Shown: positions 18,261 to 26,518, counted from the first letter of the stretch. The stretch: DNA of 35,326 nt from Dehalococcoidia bacterium (GCA_022827945.1 JAJEIT010000088.1:1-35326); one strand, 5' to 3'. Numbers and translations are program-made. The notes: a model not told the origin generated them from the letters alone.

Positions 18261-19048
18261 TGCTGGAGCTTCTGGCGGACTTCGGCGAAACCTTACTGTC
18301 CACCCTGCGGGACGTGACCCCCATCGTGGTCATCCTGGTCGTGTTCCAGCTGGGGGTGTTGCGCCGCAGGCTGCCCAACATCAGGGGTATCGCCACCGGC
18401 TCGGTCATGGTCCTGCTGGGGCTGGCGCTGTTCCTCATCGGGTTGGAGCAGGCGCTCTTCCCCGTCGGCGAGACGATGGCGCGGCAGCTCGCGGAGACGG
18501 CCGGGGAGGCCGTGCGGGCCGGCGCGGTACGCTGGCAGGACTACTGGGTCGTCTACCTCTTCGCCGCTGCCGTCGGCTTCGCGACGACCGTGGCCGAGCC
18601 GGCCCTCATCGCCGTGGCGCTCAAGGCCAAGGAGGTTTCGGGCGGCGCCGTGAATCCCTGGGGGCTGCGCATCGCCGTCGCCGTGGGCGTGGCCGTCGGC
18701 GTGGCGCTGGGGTGCTTCCGCATCGTCACGGGCACGCCCCTGCCGTGGTACATCGTGGCCGCCTACGTCGTCGTCATCGTGCAGACGTACCTGAGCGGCC
18801 GCACCATCATCCCGCTCGCCTACGACAGCGGCGGCGTCACCACCTCCACCGTCACGGTGCCGGTGGTGGCCGCCCTGGGCCTGGGCCTCGCCGCCAACGT
18901 CCCGGGCCGCAGTCCGCTCATCGACGGATTCGGCCTCATCGCCTTCGCCAGTGTATTCCCCATCATGTCGGTATTAGGCTATGCCATCACCGCCGAGCAG
19001 TTGGCGCGCTGGCGCAAGCGAAGAGAGCGCCGGGAGGTGGAGTCATGA
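18260..19048 (+). CDS. DUF1538 integral membrane protein, second copy
   Basis: A 262-residue paralogue of the preceding protein with the same two motifs: [11 protein letters not shown] (106-116) and [15 protein letters not shown] (187-201), then [14 protein letters not shown]. The overall topology looks the same, so the pair probably forms a heterodimer or pseudo-symmetric membrane complex. It ends in a basic, cytosolic tail (ARWRKRRERREVES). The start ATG 18260 shares its A with the upstream TGA (TGATG), meaning termination-reinitiation coupling and balanced expression of the two copies; a GTG one codon earlier is also possible. It overlaps the PII-like gene by ATGA. Differences between copies lie mainly in the first loop and the region 120-140. 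Confidence 0.88.
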   Translation: MLELLADFGETLLSTLRDVTPIVVILVVFQLGVLRRRLPNIRGIATGSVMVLLGLALFLIGLEQALFPVGETMARQLAETAGEAVRAGAVRWQDYWVVYLFAAAVGFATTVAEPALIAVALKAKEVSGGAVNPWGLRIAVAVGVAVGVALGCFRIVTGTPLPWYIVAAYVVVIVQTYLSGRTIIPLAYDSGGVTTSTVTVPVVAALGLGLAANVPGRSPLIDGFGLIAFASVFPIMSVLGYAITAEQLARWRKRRERREVES

Positions 19049-19395
19049 AGATGGCGCTGGTCGTCGCGATGGTGAGCGACGAAAAGACAAACCGCATCAT
19101 CGATGCGGCGCGGGAAGGCGGCGCCACCGGCGACACCATCATCAGCGGCGTGCGCGGCGAGGGGCTGAAGCCCGGCAAGACCTTCCTCGGGCTGGACCTG
19201 GCGGCGAAGCGGGACGTCGTGCTGTTCCTGGTCGCCGAGTCGCGGGCGCGGGAAATCCTCGAGCGCATCGCGATCGCCGGCGACATGGACCGCGAGAGCG
19301 GCGCCGGCATCGCCTTCCAGATCAGGATCGAGGACGCCGTTGGCCTCTCGACCCAGTTGCCCACGCTCATGGAGGAGTTGGAAGAAGCGCTATGA
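19045..19395 (+). CDS. PII-like signalling protein
   Basis: A 116-residue protein with the ferredoxin-like beta-alpha-beta layout of the PII/GlnB superfamily: MKMALVVAMVSDEKTNRIID, then GATGDTIISGVRGEG, then RDVVLFLVAESRAREILERI and SGAGIAFQIRIEDAVGL. The segment corresponding to the T-loop is about 6-8 residues shorter than in GlnB/GlnK and has no tyrosine for uridylylation. Members of this superfamily bind nucleotides as trimers and often plug or gate a neighbouring membrane transporter (AmtB-GlnK, SbtA-SbtB). Here the start overlaps the stop of the second DUF1538 gene (ATGA), making the DUF1538 pair the obvious partner. Which ligand it senses is unknown. The open frame extends upstream, but only this ATG gives the PII N-terminus and has GGAGG about 8 nt before it. 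Confidence 0.88.
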   Translation: MKMALVVAMVSDEKTNRIIDAAREGGATGDTIISGVRGEGLKPGKTFLGLDLAAKRDVVLFLVAESRAREILERIAIAGDMDRESGAGIAFQIRIEDAVGLSTQLPTLMEELEEAL

Positions 19396-19802
19396 ACGAT
19401 CAGGGCGACACGAGGGCGATACGCGTGGCCGACGTCATGGGGGCGGAGGTGCACACGATCGACGGCCTGGCGACGGTCGCCGAGGCCGTGGCGACGATGA
19501 AGCGGCTCCATATCAGCTCGCTCGTGGTCGAGCGGCGCCACGACGACGACGAGCTGGGGCTGATTACCGTGAGCGACCTGGCGCGGGAGGTCATCGCGCC
19601 CGAACGTGCGCCGGAGCGGGTCAATGTCTACGAGATCATGTCGAAGCCGGCGCTGGCCGTGCGCTCGGGCATGCTGGCCCGTTACGCCGTGCGGCTGCTC
19701 GTGCGGTTCGGCGTCTCCCGCGCCCTGGTCGTCGATGAGGACGGCGCGCCCCTGGGTCTGGTCACGCTGCGCGACCTGGTCCTGGGGCTGGCCCAGGAGT
19801 AG
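19392..19802 (+). CDS. CBS-domain pair protein
   Basis: A 136-residue soluble protein consisting of two CBS motifs (Bateman module). The first is RVADVMGAEVHTIDGLATVAE... with GLITVSDLAREV (about 10-75). The second is NVYEIMSKPALAVRSGMLA... with PLGLVTLRDLVLGLAQ (about 79-135). Such modules bind adenine nucleotides or S-adenosylmethionine and tune transporters and enzymes. The ATG overlaps the PII-like stop (ATGA). It is the last gene of a four-gene unit in which every junction overlaps, so it most likely serves as a second energy/nucleotide sensor for the DUF1538 membrane pair. It converges on an SDR gene 12 nt further on. Confidence 0.92.
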   Translation: MNDQGDTRAIRVADVMGAEVHTIDGLATVAEAVATMKRLHISSLVVERRHDDDELGLITVSDLAREVIAPERAPERVNVYEIMSKPALAVRSGMLARYAVRLLVRFGVSRALVVDEDGAPLGLVTLRDLVLGLAQE

Positions 19803-19814
19803 CGGTCGCGCCCC

Positions 19815-20600
19815 CTACAGGTGGGCGGACACGCCCCCGTCGACGCGGAACACCTGCCCGCTCAGGAACCCCGCCGCGTCCGACGCCAGCAGGACCGCCA
19901 GCGGCCCCAGGTTCTCCGCGCCTCCGAAGCTCCGCATCGGGATGAAGCGCAGCAGCAGGTTCTCGGCCGGGTCGTCGCTCCCGCGACCCGTCGTCCAGTC
20001 CATCCAGCCGGTCGCGATGCTGTTCACCGTCACCGCCGGCGCCAGCTCCTGGCTCAGCGACGCCGTCAGCCCAAACACGCCCGCCTTCGCGGCCGCGTAG
20101 GCGCTCACGTTGTTCACGCCCCGCTCCCCGAAGATGCTGTTCACGAAGATGAGGCGCCCCGTCTCTCCCTCCCCCAGCTCCCGCACCCACGCCCGCGCCG
20201 CGTAGAACGCCCCGCTCAGGTTCACCGCCTGCACGTTCGCGAACTCCGCGTCGCCCGTCTTGTCGATCGGCTTCGCCAGCGGCAGATCCGCGTTGTAGAC
20301 CAGCACCGAGGGCGTCCCGAACTCCTTCACGAGTTGCCGCAGGCCCACGCGCACGTTCGTCGGCAGCGTCACGTCCCAGCCCTGGCTGAACGTCTCCCGC
20401 CCGAGGTTCGCCACCGCCCGGCTCGCGCGCTTCGCCGCCATCACCTCGTCCCCGTCCATCGTTGCCGAGGCCACGGCCACGTCCGCCCCCGCCTCCGCCA
20501 GAGCCTCCGTGATGACACGCCCCGCCGGATTCGCGAACCCCACGACCAGCGCCCGCTTCCCGCTGAGGTCGTACCCTTCCTGCCGTTCCCAGTCAGCCAC
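19815..20600 (-). CDS. SDR-family oxidoreductase with atypical nucleotide motif
   Basis: A 261-residue short-chain dehydrogenase/reductase. The catalytic residues are classical: Ser in VNSIFGE, Tyr and Lys in SAYAAAKAG, with Asn in the YNADLP segment. The N-terminal cofactor loop is unusual, reading VVGFANPAGRVITEALAEAGA instead of TGxxxGxG, somewhat like enoyl-ACP reductases, but the YxxxK (not YxxxMxxxK) active site argues against FabI. The C-terminus ends in GQVFRVDGGVSAH, usual for SDRs. The start GTG 20598-20600 overlaps the upstream SDR gene by 8 nt, so the two are co-translated. Possible roles include a beta-ketoacyl or hydroxyacyl dehydrogenase step; the substrate cannot be told. Confidence 0.9.
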   Translation of the reverse strand: MADWERQEGYDLSGKRALVVGFANPAGRVITEALAEAGADVAVASATMDGDEVMAAKRASRAVANLGRETFSQGWDVTLPTNVRVGLRQLVKEFGTPSVLVYNADLPLAKPIDKTGDAEFANVQAVNLSGAFYAARAWVRELGEGETGRLIFVNSIFGERGVNNVSAYAAAKAGVFGLTASLSQELAPAVTVNSIATGWMDWTTGRGSDDPAENLLLRFIPMRSFGGAENLGPLAVLLASDAAGFLSGQVFRVDGGVSAHL

Positions 20601-21429
20601 TGGTCCGTGCCTCCACTTCGTCCGGAGCGTGTCCCGTGGGCGCGATGCCGCCCGCCAGCCCGCCGCCGTCGATCGGGTAGTTCGCGCCCGTCACATAGCT
20701 CGACGCGTCGCTGCAGAGGAACAGCGCCAGCGGCCCCAGCTCCCACGCCTGCCCCAGCCGCCGTGCCGTGATGTAGCTCCCTCGCTTGCGGATCGCTTCC
20801 GCCTCCTCCTCCGTCTCTGTTGGCCGTTGCTCGACCAGCCCCGGCGTGATGCAGTTCACCCGGATCCCGTCCCGCGCCACCGCGCTCGCCACCGTCTGCG
20901 TGAAGTTGATGACACCCGCCTTCGCCGCCGCGTAGGTCGGGCTCTGCGGCGTCGCCCGCATGCCCATCCCGCTCGCGATGTTGAGGATGGCGCCGCTCCC
21001 CTGCGGGCGCATATGCCGCAGCGCCGCCCGCGTGCAGAAGAACGTCCCGTTCAGGTTGACCGCGATCCCCCCCAGCCAGTCCTCGTCCTCGATCTCCCAC
21101 ACCGCCTTTCCGCGCCCCGGCGAGTCGCCGATGCCCGCGTTGTTCACCATGATGTCGAGCCGCCCGAAGCGCTCCACCGTCGCCTCGATCAGCCGGTCGC
21201 ACTCCGCGCTCGACGTGATGTTCGTCGCGACCGTCAGCGGCTGGCGCCCGCTCTGCTCGGCCAGGAACGCCGCCGTCTCCTCAAGCTGCGCCACGGTCCG
21301 CGAGGCGATGCACACCTCCGCCCCCGCCAGCATCAGCGAGCGCGCCATCTCCCGTCCCAGCCCCCGGCTCCCCCCGGTGACGATGGCGACCCGCCGCGGC
21401 GGACCATCCAGTCGCAACGCTTCCAGCAC
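20593..21429 (-). CDS. SDR-family oxidoreductase
   Basis: A 278-residue classical short-chain dehydrogenase/reductase. It has the glycine-rich TGGSRGLG (residues 18-25), NNAG at the end of beta-4 (MVNNAGIG), Ser in NIASGMG and the YAAAK active site (TYAAAKAGV), ending GANYPIDGGG. An Arg after the first glycine motif and the SRT at the end of beta-2 favour NADPH. The last 15 residues (IAPTGHAPDEVEARTSG) form an extra tail beyond the fold. It starts at GTG 21427-21429 with GGGAGGGG about 6 nt upstream. It is the first gene of a two-SDR operon divergent from the sbcD genes. These SDRs together with the CoA-transferase nearby suggest an acyl-CoA or organic acid pathway, but that is inference. Confidence 0.93.
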   Translation of the reverse strand: MLEALRLDGPPRRVAIVTGGSRGLGREMARSLMLAGAEVCIASRTVAQLEETAAFLAEQSGRQPLTVATNITSSAECDRLIEATVERFGRLDIMVNNAGIGDSPGRGKAVWEIEDEDWLGGIAVNLNGTFFCTRAALRHMRPQGSGAILNIASGMGMRATPQSPTYAAAKAGVINFTQTVASAVARDGIRVNCITPGLVEQRPTETEEEAEAIRKRGSYITARRLGQAWELGPLALFLCSDASSYVTGANYPIDGGGLAGGIAPTGHAPDEVEARTSG

Positions 21430-21518
21430 GTAACCCCTCCCGACCGGTGAAAGATACGCCCCTGCCGCCCGATGATCGCGCTCCCGGGGCGGTCGGCAGC
21501 GTACGATAGGGGAAGATC

Positions 21519-22802
21519 ATGCGCGTACTCCATTTCGCTGATCTCCACATCGGCGTCGAGCTCTACGGGCGGCCCCTCCCGGGGAAGCCGTGGTCGAGCC
21601 GCATGCAGGACTTCCTCGACGCCTTCGACTTCCTCGTCGACTACGCCGTCGAGGAGCGCGTCGACGCCGTCATCTTCGCCGGCGATGCCTACAAGGCCCG
21701 CGAGCCCAGCCAGACGCACCAGCGCGAGTTCGCCACCCGCATCCGCCGCCTTAGCGAGGCCGGCATCGCCACCTTCCTCCTCGTCGGCAACCACGACCTC
21801 CCCAACGCCGAGTCCCGTGCCCACGCCCTCGAGATCTTCCGTACCCTCGACGTCCCCAACGTCACGGTCGGCGACGCGGGCTGGTTCCAGCGCGAGGGCC
21901 ACGTCCCGCAGGTCATCGAGACCCGCGCCGGGCCGCTCCAGGTAGCGTTCGTGCCCTGGCCCCAGGTCTCGCAGCTGCTCGCCAACAGCGAAGAGGCGGA
22001 GAGCGCCTCCATCGAGCAGCTCCACAAGCTCATCGAGCGCGCCATCTCGGACCTCGTCGTCGCCCAGGGGGAGCAGATAGACCCCGACCTGCCCGCGATT
22101 CTGACCTGCCACCTCTCCCTCAGCGACCGGCTCGTCGCCGCGAACGAGGGCAGCGAGCACTGGATGCAGAGCGGCACGGTGCCCCGCGTTCCCCTCAGCG
22201 CCCTCCACATGGACAAGTTCGATTATGTCGCGCTTGGCCACTACCACAACGCCATGCAGCTCAACACGAACCCGCCCTGCTGGTACTCCGGCGCCCTCCA
22301 GGAGGTCGACTTCGGCGACGCGCGCACGGCCAAGGGCTTCATGACCCTCGAGTTCGACACCGCCAGGCCCCGTGGCGAGCGCCTCAAGGGCAGCGGCGCC
22401 CCCCGGCTCGTCGAGGCGCCGAGCCGCCGCTTCGTCACCATTGTCGTGAAACCCCGCGATCCAGACCCGAACGAGGAGGTCCTGGCCGCCATCGGGAAGC
22501 ACGACGTCACCGACGCCATCGTGAAGGTCGAGGTCCACCTCGATCGCGACCAGGAAACCCTGTTGAGGCTTTCCGAAGCGCGAAGCGCCCTAGCGGAGGC
22601 TCACGTCATCGCCGGTATCCGCACCGTCCTGCCCGATGAGAGCCGCTCGCCCCTCCCGCCCAACATCCAGCCCGACGCCTCCTCTCCTATCGAGACGCTG
22701 GACACGTACCTGAAGCTGCGCGAGGTTCCGGACGAGCGCCGCGGACGCCTGCTCGCCGCCGCCGCCGAGATCATCGAGGAGACCGAAGCCGTTGGCGTCT
22801 GA
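21519..22802 (+). CDS. sbcD: SbcD/Mre11-type DNA repair nuclease
   Basis: A 427-residue calcineurin-like metallophosphoesterase of the SbcD/Mre11 group, the Mn-dependent nuclease of a Rad50-type complex that processes DNA ends and hairpins. Motifs in order: FADLHIG (Asp8, His10), FAGDAYKAREPS, VGNHDLPN, TCHLSLSD and LGHYH near residue 240. The C-terminal half has a capping region and a tail of charged helices (EIIEETEAVGV) likely to bind the base of the ATPase coiled coil. ATG 21519 has AGGGGA 5 nt upstream and a TACGAT at about -17, so this is the operon head. It overlaps the second nuclease gene by 11 nt. The IV motif has Cys-His where His-His is more usual. Confidence 0.93.
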   Translation: MRVLHFADLHIGVELYGRPLPGKPWSSRMQDFLDAFDFLVDYAVEERVDAVIFAGDAYKAREPSQTHQREFATRIRRLSEAGIATFLLVGNHDLPNAESRAHALEIFRTLDVPNVTVGDAGWFQREGHVPQVIETRAGPLQVAFVPWPQVSQLLANSEEAESASIEQLHKLIERAISDLVVAQGEQIDPDLPAILTCHLSLSDRLVAANEGSEHWMQSGTVPRVPLSALHMDKFDYVALGHYHNAMQLNTNPPCWYSGALQEVDFGDARTAKGFMTLEFDTARPRGERLKGSGAPRLVEAPSRRFVTIVVKPRDPDPNEEVLAAIGKHDVTDAIVKVEVHLDRDQETLLRLSEARSALAEAHVIAGIRTVLPDESRSPLPPNIQPDASSPIETLDTYLKLREVPDERRGRLLAAAAEIIEETEAVGV

Positions 22803-23559
22803 ACCCCGTCCCCTCCGCCTCGTGCATACCTCCGACGTCCACCTCGGCGCCTACTCGGCCAGCCCCCGGGGACGCGAGGAACCCCGCGGCCGCCGCCTCG
22901 AAGCCGGCTTCGAGGCTGTCATCGACCTCGCCCGTGGGTCCGACGCCGACCTCCTCCTCATTGCCGGCGACTTCTTCGACCACGCCCGCATCGGCCCCGA
23001 GGTCATCGACTTCGCCGCCGGCCAGATCAACCGCTTTCCGGGCAAGACCGTCCTCCTCCCCGGCAACCACGACCCCATCGGTCCCCACGGCCCCTACGAG
23101 CGCCACGACCTCGAGGGACTCGCCCCCCGCCTGCGCCTCGTCCGCGACCCCGAGGGCCAGTTCCTCGACTTCCCCGACCTCGACCTTGCCGTCTGGGGCC
23201 GCGCCATCACCGTCGATGTGCTTGAGCGGCCCCTCGCCGAACCTCCGCCCCGGCGCGACGAGCGCGCCTGGAACGTCGCCGTCGCCCACGGCCACTCCGT
23301 CGCCGAGGACGCCCAGATGGAGCGCTCCCTGCGCATCACCCCCACGCACCTCGCCGAGAGCGCTCACTGGGAGTACGTCGCCCTCGGCCACTGGGACGTC
23401 CACAGCGACGTCAGCCACGGCGGCGCCACCGCCGTCTACTCCGGCTCTCCCGCCTCGCTCGGCGACATCGGCTACGGAGTCGCCGTCGTCGTCGACCTCG
23501 ACGCCTCCGGCGTGCGCTGGCACGCCCACAGCCTCGACCCCGCGGAGACCTCGCCGTGA
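22792..23559 (+). CDS. Second SbcD/Mre11-like metallophosphoesterase
   Basis: A 255-residue compact calcineurin-like phosphoesterase next to an sbcD and an sbcC. Motifs: TSDVHLG (Asp15, His17), AGDFFDHARIG, PGNHDPIG and VAHGHSV are intact. The last metal motif, normally GHxH, reads G199HWDVH, so the second His is replaced by Asp202 with a His at 204. It lacks the capping and C-terminal arm of the first nuclease and is much shorter than typical SbcD (about 380-430). It starts at TTG 22792 inside the end of the previous gene and ends with GTGA overlapping the ATPase start. It could be a second catalytic subunit or a regulatory paralogue of the complex. Confidence 0.87.
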   Translation: MASEPRPLRLVHTSDVHLGAYSASPRGREEPRGRRLEAGFEAVIDLARGSDADLLLIAGDFFDHARIGPEVIDFAAGQINRFPGKTVLLPGNHDPIGPHGPYERHDLEGLAPRLRLVRDPEGQFLDFPDLDLAVWGRAITVDVLERPLAEPPPRRDERAWNVAVAHGHSVAEDAQMERSLRITPTHLAESAHWEYVALGHWDVHSDVSHGGATAVYSGSPASLGDIGYGVAVVVDLDASGVRWHAHSLDPAETSP

Positions 23560-26117
23560 TCCCCCGCCGCCTCCGCCTCCGCAACTTCCTCTCCTACCGC
23601 GACTGCGAGCTCGACTTCTCCCCCCTCCACCTCGCTACCCTTGCCGGCAAGAACGGCGACGGCAAGTCCGCCCTGCTCGACGCCATCACCTGGGCCCTCT
23701 GGGGCGAGGCCCGCGGCCGCGTCGAGGACGACCGCATCCGCCACGGCGCCGACGACATGCGCGTCGAGCTCGACTTCGAGGTCGGCAGCGACCGCTACCG
23801 CGTCCTCCGCAAGCGAACGCGGGGCCGCTCCGGCGCCCTCGACTTCTTCCAGGTCGATGGGCAGGGCAGCCTCCGCCCCGTCACCGGCGGCACCTCCCGC
23901 GAGACCCAGGCTGAGGTCAACCGCCGCGTCCACATGGACCACCAGACCTTCATCAACAGCGTCTTCCTCGTCCAGGGCCGCTCGAACGAATTCACGATGC
24001 AGACCCCCTCGAAGCGCAAGGAGGTCCTCCGCAAGGTCCTCGGCCTCGACCGCTACGAGGAGCTCTCCCGCCACGCCAACGACCGCCGCAAGACCGCCGA
24101 GACCGATGCTGCCATCGAGGAACGCCTCATCGGCGACGACGAGGAACGCCTGGCGGAAGCGCCCGCCGTCGAGGAGAAGCTCGAAGCGGTCGCGCGTGAG
24201 CGCAAGGCCGTCCGCCTCCAGCTTCAGGACGAGGAGAAGGAGCTTAGCGAGCTTCGCGTCGCCGCCACCGAGCACGAGCGCCGCGAGCGCGCCGTGGCAG
24301 ACGCCGCCGACCGCCTGGCGGCGCGCCAGGAGGCCGTTGAGCGCCGCACGGACGCCATCGCCGCCCTCGAAGGCGATCTGGCGGCAGTCCGTGACACGCT
24401 CGCGCACACCCCCCGGATCGAGGAGACGTACGCGCAGCTCCAGCAGGCTCGTGACGAGGAACGGTCGTTGGCGGACCTCGCGTCGGAGGCCCGGCTCCTT
24501 GAGGACGCCATCGCCACCGCGGGCAGCGAGATCGCCCAGGAACGCAGGGGCCTGGAAACGACCGTCGCTGGCCTCTCCGAGCAGCACGAACGAGCGCTCG
24601 CGCTCGTCGCGACCCTGCCTGCCCTGCGCGAGGAGGAGTCGGACCTGGATCGGGAACGCCTACGCCTCAACGAGCTCGACGCCTCCATGCAGGACGAGCG
24701 GGACGCGGCCACGGAGGCCCAGCGCCTGCAGGCCGAACGCGCCGACGAAGCGGGCGGCTATCGTGCCCGCGCCCAGGAGCTGAAGGAGCGTGAGACGACC
24801 CTTGCCGAGGCGGAAGGCGAACCGCTCTGTCCCGTCTGCCGCAAGCCCCTGACCCCGGTTGAGCTGCGCGCCACCGTCGAGCAGTATCAGTTGGAACGCC
24901 GCCAGCTCGGCGAGCAGTACAAGGCCGCTCAGGCCGCCGTCGATGGCGCCAAGGAGGCGGCCGACGGACACCAGCTGCGAGCCGCGGACCTCCAGCGGGA
25001 GCGCACCGAGCTCGACGACCGCGTCCGCTCCTGCGCGCAGACCCTTGCCGTCCGCCTGACCGAAGCGGAAAACGCCGAGAGTGCGCTCCCCGCCCTCGCC
25101 GGCCAGCTTGCCGCCCTCTGCCAGAGCATCGAAACGGAAGCGTTCGCCCCGGAAGCGCGCGAACGCCGCTCCGCCGCCTGCGACCAGCTCTCTGCCCTCG
25201 GCTACGACCGCGAGCGTCACGCCGCCGCCCGCGAGCGGGTCGCCGAACTGCAGCCCGCGGAGACGGACTACAACGCCCTCACCGAGGCGAAGGCGCGCGC
25301 GGAGGGCCTCGGCGACCGCATCGCCGGGGCCCGCGAGGAGCTGCGCCGCGAGACCCAGGAGCGCGATGACGCCCGGGACGCCCTGGCCGAAGCTCGCGCC
25401 GAGTTGGACGCCTCCCGGGACGTGTCCGGTCGCCTCGCAGCGGTGGAGGACACCGTTGCGGAGTGCCGCGACGGCCTCACGAACCTCGACAAGGAGCACG
25501 GCCGCCTCGAGGAGCGACGCGACGCCCTCCAGCAGCTTGCCGCGCGCGTCGAGGAGGCGAAGGACCGCCTCGCCGCCGCCCGCGACGCCGCCCAGCTCCA
25601 CCAGGACCTGGCCCGGGCGTTCGGCCGCGACGGCGTCCAGGCCATGCTCATCGAGCAGTCCCTGCCCGAGCTCGAACGCATCGCGAACGGCCTCCTCGAC
25701 CAGTTGACCGAGGGCCGCGGCCGTACCCAGGTCTCCCTCCGCACCCAGCGCGAGAGCGCCTCCGGCAAGACCGTCGAGACCCTCGACATCCACATCAGCG
25801 ACGACCTCGGCACGCGCGACTACGAGATGTATAGCGGCGGCGAGAAGTTCCGCGTCGATTTCGCGCTCCGCATCGCCCTCTCCCGCCTCCTCGCGATGCG
25901 CTCCGGCGCCTCCCTCCCGACCCTCATCATCGATGAGGGCTTCGGCACCCAGGACGAGGAAGGGCGCGATCGCCTCGTCGCCGCCATCAACGCCATCAGC
26001 TCCGAGTTCCGCCTCATCCTCCTCGTCACCCACATCGAGGAGCTGCGCGAGAGCTTCGGCCGCCGCATCGAGGTCACGAAGGACCCCGAGCGCGGCTCAC
26101 TTGCGGTCGTTCGCTAG
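23556..26117 (+). CDS. sbcC: SbcC/Rad50-type SMC-like ATPase
   Basis: An 853-residue ABC ATPase of the Rad50/SbcC group that tethers and unwinds DNA ends for its nuclease partner. The N-lobe Walker A is GKNGDGKS (Lys37), and the Q-loop is VFLVQGRSNEF. A long heptad-rich coiled coil follows (about 175-690), interrupted by the zinc hook CPVC (Cys425/Cys428) that dimerises two complexes. The C-lobe has the signature YSGGEKFRVDFALRIALSRLL (Ser760-Gly762) and Walker B LIIDEGFG (Asp793, Glu794), and ends in a basic strand (GRRIEVTK). It starts at GTG 23556, overlapping the preceding stop as GTGA. The last four bases overlap the convergent small gene at a CTAG palindrome. Both nucleases upstream are candidate partners. 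Confidence 0.95.
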   Translation: MIPRRLRLRNFLSYRDCELDFSPLHLATLAGKNGDGKSALLDAITWALWGEARGRVEDDRIRHGADDMRVELDFEVGSDRYRVLRKRTRGRSGALDFFQVDGQGSLRPVTGGTSRETQAEVNRRVHMDHQTFINSVFLVQGRSNEFTMQTPSKRKEVLRKVLGLDRYEELSRHANDRRKTAETDAAIEERLIGDDEERLAEAPAVEEKLEAVARERKAVRLQLQDEEKELSELRVAATEHERRERAVADAADRLAARQEAVERRTDAIAALEGDLAAVRDTLAHTPRIEETYAQLQQARDEERSLADLASEARLLEDAIATAGSEIAQERRGLETTVAGLSEQHERALALVATLPALREEESDLDRERLRLNELDASMQDERDAATEAQRLQAERADEAGGYRARAQELKERETTLAEAEGEPLCPVCRKPLTPVELRATVEQYQLERRQLGEQYKAAQAAVDGAKEAADGHQLRAADLQRERTELDDRVRSCAQTLAVRLTEAENAESALPALAGQLAALCQSIETEAFAPEARERRSAACDQLSALGYDRERHAAARERVAELQPAETDYNALTEAKARAEGLGDRIAGAREELRRETQERDDARDALAEARAELDASRDVSGRLAAVEDTVAECRDGLTNLDKEHGRLEERRDALQQLAARVEEAKDRLAAARDAAQLHQDLARAFGRDGVQAMLIEQSLPELERIANGLLDQLTEGRGRTQVSLRTQRESASGKTVETLDIHISDDLGTRDYEMYSGGEKFRVDFALRIALSRLLAMRSGASLPTLIIDEGFGTQDEEGRDRLVAAINAISSEFRLILLVTHIEELRESFGRRIEVTKDPERGSLAVVR

Positions 26118-26479
26118 CGCTGGTCGGGGCCGCCGGGCATCAGGCGGGCGGCGAACCTGGCCCCCTTCGAGCTGACGACCAGACGCGCTCGACTCGCGTA
26201 CATCTGCACCTCGATGCCTTCCTGCACGCTCCCTTGCCGGGTGTAGACGGTGTCACTCTGGTTCGGCTGGTAGACCTCCACAAACCCCGCATCCAGCAAC
26301 TCGTCGACGGCCGCCCGGCCCTCAATCGTCTCCGGGAAGTCGCGCTCGCCGGTTCGAGCCGTCTCCAGCAGGACGCTTATCGCTTCAGCGGAGAGCCTTC
26401 TCCCCCACGGCAAACGGACGAGGCGCCGAATTGCGTTCCAGGCGCCGGTCGCCCCGACCATCGCCGCCACCTCCCGCAT
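26114..26479 (-). CDS. Hypothetical protein, 121 aa
   Basis: I do not recognise this protein. From ATG 26477-26479 it gives 121 residues, basic at both ends, with helix-like segments (RRLSAEAISVLLETARTGE, about 27-45) and a later beta-rich part (FVEVYQPNQSDTVYTRQG). No signal peptide or membrane helix is seen. The open frame continues to 26548, but that would run into the tRNA gene on the other strand, and the chosen ATG avoids it. It is convergent with sbcC, overlapping by 4 nt at CTAG. Codon use is less extreme than its neighbours (more A/T in third positions), which fits either relaxed selection or a marginal gene. Confidence 0.6.
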   Translation of the reverse strand: MREVAAMVGATGAWNAIRRLVRLPWGRRLSAEAISVLLETARTGERDFPETIEGRAAVDELLDAGFVEVYQPNQSDTVYTRQGSVQEGIEVQMYASRARLVVSSKGARFAARLMPGGPDQR

Positions 26480-26507
26480 TGCCCGACGCGCGGGCGCTCC
26501 GTACCCT
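26479..26507 (+). promoter_or_regulatory. Promoter of the tRNA-Met gene
   Basis: TTGCCC (26479-26484), 17-nt spacer, TACCCT (26502-26507). The predicted start near 26514 is about five bases before the tRNA. It overlaps the start codon of the small gene on the opposite strand. Confidence 0.5.
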
Positions 26508-26518
26508 TGAGCCTTCGT

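Noticed and set aside
20593..21429. Reading the two SDRs as a fatty-acid synthesis FabG/FabI pair
   Set aside because: No acyl-carrier or condensing-enzyme genes are nearby and the unusual SDR lacks the FabI YxxxMxxxK site.
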